A stretch of DNA of 64,000 nt, from positions 142,076-206,075 of the forward strand of contig JAHLKH010000019.1 of NCBI GenBank assembly GCA_025526915.1. Direction: 5' to 3'. The notes under the pieces were generated by a model. The model searched no databases. It was not told the DNA's origin and was given only the letters and a program-made list of their open reading frames with translations. Positions within the stretch are counted from its first letter, which is position 1, and each line of letters starts with the position of its first letter. Position numbers and translations under genes: made by a program. Positions 43,043 to 54,400 of the stretch are shown here, in pieces. Source of the stretch: Entophlyctis helioformis (lineage: Eukaryota > Chytridiomycota > Chytridiomycetes > Chytridiales > Chytriomycetaceae).

Positions 43043-46000
43043 ATGGACACAACGGCGGGCCAGAGCACGATCAAGCAGGATCTCCTGTCGCTGGTCACCT
43101 TCTCCTGGGTGTCCCCCACCATGCGTCTGGGTGCTCGTAAGGCCCTCGTCGAAGAGGTCTGTGCCGCTTCCTGTCTGCTCTGCCCTGCCTTGCCTCCCTC
43201 TGCCCAGGCTGGCCTCGAGGCGGATCGTGTGGCTGACGCTGTGCACCAACGGGCCGCTGGAACCATGACAGGACCTGCCGCAGCTCAACGACGCCCTCAC
43301 GGCTCGCTCGCTCAGGTCCGTCTTCAAGGACTACGAGGACCAGTGCGCTGCCCACCAGGCCAGCCCGCACACGGTCCGCCCGCCCAGCCTCTTGCGCCGC
43401 ATCTTCTCGCACTTTGCGGCCTCGTTGTGAGTCCATCAGCTATCAGCCACCGGACATCCATGGTCCGTTGATGGATAGCTTACATGTCAACAAACCTCGG
43501 ATCTGACAGTGCGGCCATCACCCTTCTCAAGACAGTTGATGTGGCCGTCAGCATCTTGTCGCCGCTCATGATCCCGCAAGTCATCCAGTTCCTCGCACCC
43601 AAGCCAGACAGACCGCCGCCGTTTGTCAACAACGGCTATGCCCTCGCCTTTATCCTCTTTGGCATGATCGTGGCGCAGAATCTGTGCATGAGTGCATGGC
43701 AGGCACTGTATCTCAGCATGAGCCAGTCGCTGCGCGCTGCCTTGATCGGATCTCTCTACCGCAAGAGCCTACGCATCTCGCCAAAGGCTCGCAAGGTGCT
43801 GCCTGGCACCGCCCGCATCGTGTGCTGCTCAGCTGCTCGTCGCTGACACTCTGCATTCCAACCAGACATTCTCCGAGGGCAAGATCAACACGCTCATCAT
43901 GACAGATGTCCAGTATGTGTCCGACCTATTCAAGGCATTCACCGACATATGGGCCATCCCCGCTCAGATGGGGCTGGCCATGTACGCCATCAGCTCGCTC
44001 CTCGGCGTCGCGTTCTGGGCCGCTTTCGGCGCATTCATGTTCTGCACTCTGATCCAAGTCCCCTTGGCCATGCGCCTCGGAGCGTCGCTCGCCATCTTCA
44101 CCCAGGCGCTCGACCGACGCACCAAGCTGCTCCGCGAGTTCCTGTACGGCATCAAGATCATCAAGTTCCAGGCCGTCGAGGAAGTGTTTGCCAAGGGCAT
44201 CGCCACCATCCGTCACACACAGCTCGGGGCTCTCCGCCGATACTCGGCCTTGCTGTTCATTATCGTGTTTCTCAGCTTCTTCCAGAAGATCTTTGTGCCC
44301 ATCCTCTCGTTTATTGTGTACGCCGCGCAAGTCGGTTCCATGGACAGCCGCGTCATTTACCCTGCGTTTGCGCTGTTCCAGGTGCTCTTTATACCCATCA
44401 ACCTGATTCCTGGCCTTATCCAGTACGTTTGCCTCGTTCGCCGACCTGCGTCCTGATTTGGTTGGCTGGTTGGCTCGGTGGTGGTGATTGATGCAGCTGA
44501 CACTCTAGGCGTTGCACAGAAACGTCAACAACCTGATTGTCTCGTACAAGCGCATCACAGAGTTTACTCGTGCTGAGGAGTCGCCGCCTGATGAGCTGAC
44601 GGCACGGCACGCTGCAGAGGACTCGGCTGATGGATCGGCAATCAGTTTGGTAAACGCCACCTTTACCTGGGAGGAAGTCAAGAAGGATGACCCTCAAGGT
44701 TCCAAGAGCAAGAAGCTGTCGAGAAAGACCAAGAAGGACGATGCTGGTGCCAAGGGCACGTCTGCCGAGACTGTTGTTGAGACGCAAGGCTCTGAGGAGC
44801 AGGAGCCGTTCAAGGTCGCAGACGTCAACCTGTCCATCCCGCGCGGCTCGCTCGTTGCTGTTGTCGGTTCTGTTGGATCTGGCAAGTCGTCGTTCCTGTC
44901 TGCTCTCATTGGCGGCATGCGCAAGACGGCCGGCTCGTCGTCCGTCTACGGATCCGTCGCCTACTGCGCTCAGGAGCCGTGGATCCTGACCGGCACCGTC
45001 GAGGAGAACATTGTGTTCAGCGACGAGTCTGTGCGTCCCAACATCGCCAAGGCTGTGTCTGCCTCGTGTCTCGAGCACGACTCGAGATCCTCCCCAACGG
45101 TCTCGGCACGCAGATTGGCGAGAAGGGCATCAACCTGTCTGGCGGCCAGAAGGCTCGTGTTGCACTCGCTCGTGCCATTGCTCGCGATGCCGACATCTAC
45201 CTGCTCGACGATCCCATTGCCGCACTTGATGCGCATGTCGGCAAGAAGGTGTTTGACGAGGCCATCTGCGGCACGCTCAAGAGCAAGACGGTCGTGCTTG
45301 TCACGCACCAGCTGCACCTGCTTCCCAAGGTCGACTTTGTCGTCGTGCTTGACAATGGCCGTGTTGCCGAGACGGGCACGTTCAAGGATCTCATGGCTGT
45401 CCCCGAGAGCGCTCTCTCTGGCATCATGAAGGACTACCACTTTGACGACGAAGACGACAAGGACGACGAAGAGGACAAGGAGAGCGATGATGCTGTCAAG
45501 GCTGTCAAGGACGACGAGGTAGTCAAGGCAATCAAGGAATACGAGTCCGAGAAGGCGGTAGCAGAGGATCGCCGCCAGGCAAGCCAGCTACTCTTATGCC
45601 CACATTACCGGGATCTAGAAACTGACGCTTGTCTTGCAACACGTCCAACAGGGAGCCGTTGTCGCCGCCACGTTCATGTCGTACTTTACTGCCGGCGGCA
45701 GGCTCTTTCTGCCCATTCTTGTCTTCCTCACACTCGTTCTGGCGGCAACTTACATCTTCAGCCAGATGTTCCTTGCGTTCTGGTCGAGCAATGCATGGGG
45801 CTGGACATCTCAAGCTTACCTCAACCTGTACATGCAATTCAACGCCGGTTTCCTACTGCTCCCTTGTACGTGTCGGTATCGCGTGCATGGCCATTATGGC
45901 GACCGCGTACTGACCTGTGCATTCCATCTACACTGGCAGGCGCACTGCTCCTTTACACGTTCGTCTGCTGCTACCATGCGGCCGTCCAGTTCCACGACGC

Positions 46001-47579
46001 CGCTGTTGCTGGTCTCATGCGTGCACCCATGCCGTTCTTTGACGGCCAGCCCATTGGCCGCATCCTCAACCGCATGTCCGACGACGTTGTTGTCATTGAC
46101 CAGCAGATGAACATGCTGCTCGTCGCCATCGTATCCAACATCATCGCCATCACGACCGCTCTGGCTGTCATTGCCTTTTCGTCGCTGTTCCTGCTGAGTA
46201 AGTCGTTCATCGCTTCACCGTGTGGCACTGCCCACAGATCTGACCACCACCCACAAACCACGGTGGCCGTGCGCAGTCCAATTCGCCGTGCTCGGTGTCG
46301 TGTATGTGTTCATCTTCCGTTTCTACCAGTCGTCCAACCGCGAGCTCAAGCGTCTCTCGTCCATCATGCGATCACCACTCACGTCGCACGTCTCCGAGAC
46401 GCTCAATGGCATCCCCACTATCCGCGCTTATGGTGTTGAGCAGCAGTTTATTGTTGGGCAGGAGGCAAAAATGGACATGCGGACGCTCATCATGCAGGTG
46501 CTGGGCGGCGCGCAATTCTGGATGGCACTTCGGCTGGACCTTCTCACGGCCACCATCACGCTATCGCTTGTCCTTCTCGGCACGCTTGGCGTTGTCTCGG
46601 CGTCCACGATCGGCCTGTCACTCTCCAACTCCATGTCGATTGGATGGATCCTGAATGCTGTCTGCCTCCAGCTGGCGGCGTTTGAGGCGTCGTTCAACTC
46701 GGTCGAGCGTCTCAACTACTACGCCAACGACCTGCCGTCCGAGGCTGCCCGCCTGCTGCCCAACGACCCCAATCCAAGGACGAGTGGCCGACTGCCGGTG
46801 CACTTGCCATCCGCGACCTGCAGATCTGCTATGACTCGCGTCCCGACCACGCCGTCATCAAGAACCTGTCGCTCTCCATCCGTCCTGGCGAAAAGGTCGG
46901 CATCGTCGGCCGCACCGGCTCGGGCAAGAGCACGCTCATGACGGCCCTGTTCCGCATCATGGAGGCATCCAAGGGATCCATCACCATCGACGGCCGCGAC
47001 ATTGCGACGCTCGGTCTCAAGACGCTGCGCTCTCGCCTTCAGATCATCCCGCAGGAGCCTGTGCTGTTCAAGGGAACCGTGCGGTCCAACCTCGACATGC
47101 TGCAGACGGGATACAGCGACGACCAGCTGTGGGAGTCGCTGTCGCTCGTGGGTCTCAAGGACTACGTGGCTGCGCAGACGGACAAGCTGGATGCGGCGAT
47201 CGAGGAAAACGGATCCAACCTGTCGATGGGCCAGCGCCAGCTGCTGTGTCTTGCCAAGGCCATTCTCGCGCGGCCCAAGGTGCTCATCATGGACGAGGCG
47301 ACGGCGTCGGTGGATGCCGAGGCCGACAAGCGCATTCAAGAGTCGATCCGGTCGCAGTTTGCCGACACGACGGTGCTGAGCATTGCGCACCGTCTCAACA
47401 CGATCGCGGCGTTTGACCGCGTGCTTGTGCTGGACCAGGGCGAGATTGCCGAGTTTGATGCGCCGCATGTGCTGCTCGGCCGGGCTGGCTCTGTGTTTGG
47501 CGAGCTTGTGGATGCGACTGGTGCTGCCAACGCTGCCGTCATTCGCGAGATTGCGTCTGGCCACTACAACGCCATGTGA
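43043..47579 (+). CDS. ABCC (MRP)-type full ABC transporter
   Basis: A membrane ATP-driven exporter of about 1,330 residues, in the order TMD1-NBD1-TMD2-NBD2 without TMD0. Exons are about 43043-43156, 43272-43426, 43479-43795, 43866-44421, 44509-45578, 45652-45865, 45940-46197 and 46277-47579. FSWVSPTMRLGARKAL is the typical ABCC lead into TMD1. NBD1 has Walker A GSVGSGKSS (near 44870), LSGGQ (45137) and YLLDDP (the Asp in place of catalytic Glu typical for ABCC NBD1). NBD2 has GRTGSGKST (46910), LSMGQ and MDEATASVD with His switch IAHRLNT. An acidic/Lys linker follows NBD1. Intron 45579-45651 is GC-AG. Frame breaks occur near 45080 and 46785, and the junctions at 43426/43479 and 44421/44509 are off by one base. 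Substrate unknown. It ends 97 bp from the NRPS end and might export its product (inference). Confidence 0.9.
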
Positions 47580-47676
47580 TGTTACCAATACAATTTATTG
47601 CCAACAAGACAGGCTATCGTATTACAGTAAACACACGCTGTTCATGCTTTGTTCACTTGGTAGCAGAATGAGAGGA

Positions 47677-48490
47677 TCACTTGGCTTGCACATGACCCTT
47701 GAAGAGACGCTTCAACCTGGCCAAGAAATGAGCCATGGCGTTCTTGGATGCGGGCATGATGTTGCCTTCAGCATCGTTCGCTGCAGGTTGTTGAGCCTGG
47801 TCGGCAGCCAGTACCATCATGGTTCGGACAGCAGCAGCAAAGGCCTCAGCAAACTCGCCGTCGCGTGGAATGTCGTGGCCTGCGTCGTGCTCAAGCATCA
47901 TGCGCATGTCGGCTCGGTACGAGCTGCTCAGTCCGGTTCGGAACACTTGAGCTTCGTTGGTGCCATGTGCATGGATGGACGGGATGCTGACAGTCGGATG
48001 GGCAGTCGAGACGAGCGACGACTTGATGGAGGCTGGACCAGAGAGAAGAACACTGAACTGCCATGTGCGCTGGATCTTGCCCTTGTGTGCAAGCTGGTCA
48101 AGCATCTCGACGACCATGGCACCTTGCGAGAAGCCCAGCAGACCGTCAATGGGACCGAGAGACGCGAGCTTGGCAGTGACGTACTTGGACACAAGCTTCG
48201 TGTCCGACTTTGTGATGAACAGAGACTGCGGGAACCACTCGAACCACTCCATATCGGGATAGATCTCACTCATGGCTGTGGGGATGACAGAAGGATGTCA
48301 GTTGTGGATAGAAGCATGCGTGATCAGACTCAGGAGACTTACGCGAAGAAGACGTCTTGAAGGGTGCTTGGATGAACACAAACTCGATGTTGTTGCCAAA
48401 GTGTGCCTTGAGACCAGACAGCTGGAACTCCATGTGGACGGGGTTGGAAGCCTGGCCGTGGAGACAGGCGATGCGGATGACATTCGTGTT
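47677..48490 (-). other. NRPS C-terminal FSH1-family serine hydrolase domain
   Basis: About 250 residues follow the last carrier domain without a stop. They start at RIACLHGQASNPVHMEFQL, cross a 67-bp GT-AG intron (48276-48342) and run to the stop at 47677. The nucleophile elbow GLLGFSQGAM (Ser near 48129) and the C-terminal HDAGHDIPRD with its catalytic His are FSH1-type, as in the stand-alone polyketide-releasing hydrolase LovG. The usual NRPS thioesterase motif (GWSxGG) is not seen. By position it should hydrolyse or cyclise the finished peptide off T4 (inference). Confidence 0.85.
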
Positions 48491-51400
48491 GCTGCTCTCA
48501 TCCTTGATAGAGTTCTTGCGTTCAGCTGGAAGAATCGCCCTGGTGAGCAGTCCAAGTGTTGGCTGCTTGAAGACAGTCTGAAGGGACAGAGTCGGGCAGT
48601 CAAAGGCGGACTGGATCTTGCGGACGAGAGTGATCGCGTTCAAGGAGTTGCCACCAAGTGCAAAGAACGACGTGTTGCGGCCGATCGAGTCGACCGGCAC
48701 GCCAAGCACATCGGCCCACACGGCTGCCATGCGCATCTCGGCATCGCTCGACAGGCTCTCGACAGCAATCACAACGTCCATGGCTGCGAGTGCCTTCTTG
48801 TCCGTCTTGCCGTTGGCGTTGGTCGGCATGGCGTCCAGTCCCACAAACACGGCTGGCACCATGTACGCTGGCAAGTGCTCCGACACCACATCGCGCAGCT
48901 CGTCGGCGTCAATGTCGGCCGGTGTCACAAAGCCAACCAGGTGCGTCTTGTCCTTGACAATCGCTGCGGCCGCCGTCACACGCGGGTGCTTCATCAGTGC
49001 GGCTGCAACCTCGTCCAGCTCAATGCGGTATCCCTTGAGCTTGACCTGATCGTCGCGGCGTCCGACGATCTCGAAGCGGCCGTCGGGAAGCATGCGTCCG
49101 AGATCGCCTGTCTTGAACATGCGACTGCCACACTTGGCTGCAAACTCGCCGCTCGCAAACGGATCGGCCAGGAACTTGTCGGCCGTCATCTCGGGAAGGT
49201 TGATGTATCCAGGCGACACGCCAATGCCACCAATGAACACCTCGCCCATCACGCCAGCAGGCACGCGACGCTGCTGCTCGTCAAGGATGTAGCACGAGGC
49301 GTTATTGATGGCAGATCCAATTGTGATGTCATCGCCAACAGCGAGCTTAGCGGCGTGCGACATGATTGAGATCTCAGACGGTCCATATGCGTTGTGGAAT
49401 GTCACAAACGGCGACCACAGATCCTTGAGCTCCTTGGGACACGCCTCACCACCGACAGCAACGCTTTTGAGGTTCGGGAACTGGCTGGGTGATCCGAGAT
49501 GGGCAAGACCGGTCGGCGTGATGAAGATGGAGTTGACCATTTGCACAAACTCGAGTGTATCGTTGCCTCGGAGCACGAGAGTGGCGCCATTGTTGAGAGC
49601 AGACCATGTCTCCCATTGGCAGCCGTCGAAACCAACTGCCATGAACTGCGCCATTCGCATGCCTGGCGTGCATCCGAATCGCTGGTTGCAGTTGCTGACG
49701 ATGTTGACGGCACCGGCATGCGGCACTGGCACTCCCTTGGGGTTGCCCGTCGAGCCTGATGTGTACACGATCATGAACACATCCGATCGAGATGCGGCGT
49801 GCTGCTTGTCAGCCGATGCCTGGAATGCGACAACGTCCTTGTTTGATGCGGCTGTCTGGAGAGCATCGGCCGACACCATCACAACTCGCACGGTGGATGG
49901 CAGCTGCAGCTGGTCGATGTGCTCTTGTTCAGACTCAGTCGACAGCACAACCGTCACGCCGGCATCGGCGAGAATGAACCGGATGCGCTCGGCTGGGAAC
50001 TTTGAGTCGAGCGGCACAATCGTCGCGCCAGTCTTGAGCACAGCGAGCAGTGCAAGCGGGAACTCGAGGCATCGCTGCATGATCACTGCGACGCGCGAGC
50101 CAACGCCAATGCCGCCAAGTGCGACGATCTGGTTGGCAAGCAGAGTGCCGCACTTGTCCAGTTCGCCATACGTGATCGAGTCGTCGCCGTACTCGACGGC
50201 CGTCCAGTCGGGATGCTCGCAGCGCGTGCCTCGAAGCCGTGGTGCACTGCCTCGTATGGCAGATCCACAAGTGGTCCGAAGCTGTGCGTGTCGAACAACA
50301 GCTGCTGTTCAACTGTAAGCTGGTCAAGCTCAGCAACCGTCACCTTGCCGTCGATCGCTGATTCGCCTGCGAGCTGGACAAGGACAGTCGCAAACTTGTC
50401 GATCATCGACCGCACGACAGACTCGTGGACGTTGTGTGCCTCGAACGTGCATGACACGTTGAGCTTGTTGCCCTGTTGTCCAACTGCCACGGATACGAGT
50501 GAATCGGCAAACTCCTGAGCATCGACCATGTCGAGACTGAACGGCAGCTCGACACCGTCAACGTCACTCGTCGGATAGTTCTCAAACACCATGATCGTGT
50601 CAAACAGCTTGTCCGTCGTTGGCACGCCTGACCATCGCTGCACGTCCACAAGCGAGCTGTGCGAGTGCGGCATTGCATCCGCCGAGAAGGACTGCATCGA
50701 TGCAAGCAGCTGCGACGCCGTCATGTCGTCCGTCAAGTGAGCCGGCACGGGGATCGTGTTGATGAGCACACCGACCGATTGGTCCAGGCCGTCAATGCCG
50801 CCGTCACGTCCCGACACAACAGAGCCAAACACGACATGCTCGCTGCGTGTGTAGTGTCGCAGTGTCATGGCCCAGGCGGCACGCAGCAGTGTCGACACTG
50901 TGATGCCCTGCGTCTTGCACACCTCGTTGAGCCGTGCAAGCGTCACAATCTCCTCGAAGCGCTTGTACTTGGGACCAAGGAGTGCGTCTGCATCGGGTTT
51001 GGGAAGCGACAGCTTGGACGTATTGGCGACCAGCGACAGCGACTCGGCCCAGAACGCCTGGCTGGCGTCGGGAGACTGGCCGATCTGCCACTCGACATAG
51101 TCACGTAACGAGGCTCCCTCGGCGACCACTGGTTGGCTGACACATGCGCGGATGATGTTGCCCATGATAATTGGCAGCGACCATCCATCTATGACTGAAT
51201 GGTGCTGTGTCCAGAACAGGCGGACACGGCCATCTGACATGTCGAGTGCGGTGGATGTGTGTCAATGGCAGTAAGTACAAGCCACACAATACATGGAGTC
51301 ATCGGGTTGTCTCTCACCTTCGAGAGCAACGCTGTGGAATCGCTGGAACGACTTGCTTGCCATGCTGAAGCCGCGTTGGCGGTCGGATGCAAGGAACGCG

Positions 51401-54400
51401 TCTGTCATGGCATCAAGCGACTGCGTGTCGACCGGCCACGTGTCCGCACTGCGTGTCCACTCGCTGTGGTCCGCCTTGGCAACAACCTGGATCAGGCCGC
51501 CGCTGGTCGACACAAACGCCGTGCGCATGATCGCATACTGTTCTGCAACAGCGCCAAATGCCTTCTGCAGCGTCGCAACATCAGATCGCCGCGGATGTCC
51601 AGCACTGTCTGCACCACGTACTCGCTCGGGTCGCGCATCATCGCAGACAGGAATCCAAGCTGCAGCGGCGTGACCGGGTACATGTCGTCCACATCAACCG
51701 GCCGCAGTCCAAGCACCGTGTGCGACTCAGACTCTGCCTCGGCAAGCGCAGCCTCAGACGGCAGCAGCGGCACGTCGGCAAGCACACGGCCGCCGATCGT
51801 CGCAGAGTCTGTGCAGTGTGCAACAATGCGCTGCATCCACACTGACCACTGCGACATCCACAACTCGAGCATCTCTGCCGTCATCATGAACTCTTCAGAT
51901 GTCACATCCAGCACAAGCTGGATCCATCGTGAAACAGTGATGTGCACGGGTGGAACAGCTTGTCGTCTGGGTTGGCGGACCAACTCCTCGAGCGTCGTGT
52001 CCATGGCAAAGAACGCATCGTCGCCCTCGAGAGACTGGAAACGACCGAGTAGTTGAACGACACGCGGTGGCCAGCATGCGACTGGACGGTTGCCGTGGCG
52101 TCGCTGGATGGCGCAAGGTGCTTGATGGCGCCATACGACAGTCCCTTGTGCGGCACACTGCGCAGCTTGTGCTTGACCTGCCGCAGCACGTCGCCAATGT
52201 GCGACTCGCGAGACGCCGTGAACATGGCTGGGTAGACCGTCGTGAACCAGCCGACCGTGTTGGTGACGTCGAGACCGTCAGTCCACGGCTCGCGTCCGTG
52301 GCCCTCGAGATCGATGCACAGCTGGTGGCTGCCGTTGCTGTCTGCCGACGACCGCAAATCAGCCAGTGCGAATGTGAGCGCAGCAAGCACAATGTCCTGG
52401 ATGTTGGTGCCATACGGCATGTTGGCGGCATCCAGCTGGCTGGTGACCGATGCATCCACGACACCGCGACTGCTGTGCACCGTGGATGCCACGAGAGCAC
52501 CATCGACAGACGCCACATCGGGCTGCTGACCAAAGCCGTCGTCGTGGCCCATGAATGCGTCCCACTTGGCAATGCTGGCAGCATTCAGCTGGGCCGCAAA
52601 CTCGGTCTGCTGCTCCGACCACGCCTTGAACGAGAGCGTCTTGGGCGGCAGCGAGCCGCCAGTCAGCAGCGTCTGCAAGTCGTCCAGCAGGATGCGCCAC
52701 GACACGAGATCCACGACCAGATGGTGTGCCGTGAACAGCAGACGCTGCGTGCCGTCGGGAAGACCAAACAGCGATGCTGCAAAGACAGGGCCGTCGGTGA
52801 TGGACAGCGACTGCTGCACGCTGCGCACGGCGGCCTCGAGGTCGTCGACAGATGCAAGCGGCACAAACGGCACATTGACGGCGGGAATGGCGTCAGGTGC
52901 CAGGATGTGCTGCGACCAAGCGATGGTGCCAGATACAGCATCCACAGTGCGCGTGTATCGTGTGCGGAACACGTCGTGGTGCGTGGCAAGTGCAGCGATG
53001 GCCGAGCACAGAGACGCAGCGTCGAGAGCATCGCGCGGCCTGACAACAAAGCCTTGGTTGAAGTGGTTGATGTCCAGCCACGAGTGGTTGAAGAACTTGT
53101 GCTGGATGGGCGTCAACGGCACAGGGCCAGAGACTGGCGCAAACAGCTGTGCGGCATCGACAGTGGCAACGACCTTGGCGGCGGCAGCGAGCGACGACAG
53201 CCGTGGCGACTTGAAGATCAGGGTTGTGGTGATGGCGAAGCCGGCAGTCTTGGCCTTGGCAACCAGACGAATGGCCGAGATCGAGTCGCCACCAAGTGCA
53301 AAGAACGACGTGTTGCGGCCAATCGAGTCGACCGGCACGCCAAGCGCATCGGCCCACACGGCTGCCATGCGCATCTCGGCATCGCTCGACAGGCTCTCGA
53401 CAGCAATCACAACGTCCATGGCGGCGAGTGCCTTCTTGTCCGTCTTGCCGTTGGCGTTGGTCGGCATGGCGTCCAGTCCCACAAACACGGCCGGCACCAT
53501 GTACGCTGGCAAGTGCTCCGACACCACATCGCGCAGCTCGTCGGCGTCAATGTCGGCCGGTGTCACGAAGCCAACTAGGTGCGTCTTGTCCTTGACAATC
53601 GCTGCGGCTGCCGTCACACGCGGGTGCTTCATCAGTGCGGCTGCAACCTCGTCCAGCTCAATGCGGTATCCCTTGAGCTTGACCTGATCGTCGCGACGTC
53701 CGACGATCTCGAAGCGGCCGTCGGGAAGCATGCGTCCGAGATCGCCTGTCTTGAACATGCGACTGCCACACTTGGCTGCAAACTCGCTGCTCGCAAACGG
53801 ATCGGTCAGGAACTTGGCGGCCGTCATCTCGGGAAGGTTGATGTATCCAGGCGACACGCCAATGCCGCCAAGATACACCTCGCCCATCACGCCAGCAGGC
53901 ACGCGGCGCTGCTGCTCGTCAGGATGTAGCACGAGGCGTTGTGATGGCAGATCCGATCGTAACACCATCAACAGATGCCATGGTTGACGAATGCGAGATG
54001 ATCGAGATCTCCGTTGGTCCGTATGCATTGACGAAGGTGGCCTTGGACGACCACAGATCCTTGAGCTCTTCTGAGCACGCCTCGCCACAAACGTCACAAA
54101 CTTGAGACCAGGGAAGTTTGACGGATCACCAAGCTGCGCAAGACCGGTTGGTGTGATGATAAGTGCGTCAACAGATGAGAGTGTCTTGAACGCATTATCC
54201 TCCCGAAGAACCAACGTGCATCCATTGTTCAGAGCGGACCATGTCTCCCATTGGCAGCCGTCGAACCAACTGCCATGAACTGCGCCATTCGCATGCCTGG
54301 TGTGCAGCCGAATCGCTGGTTGCAGTTGCTGACGATGTTGACGGCACCAGCATGGGGCACTGGCACTCCCTTGGGGTTGCCCGTCGAGCCTGACGTGTAC

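Noticed and set aside
43043..43156. ABC transporter as a half transporter or CFTR-like channel
   Set aside because: Two complete membrane and nucleotide-binding halves with ABCC-type asymmetry are present, and no R-domain-like region is seen.
51950..53578. Long plus-strand open frames through the NRPS (also 54558-56336)
   Set aside because: Antisense shadows of conserved E, T, A and C domains; their sequences are Arg/His-rich and carry no motif.
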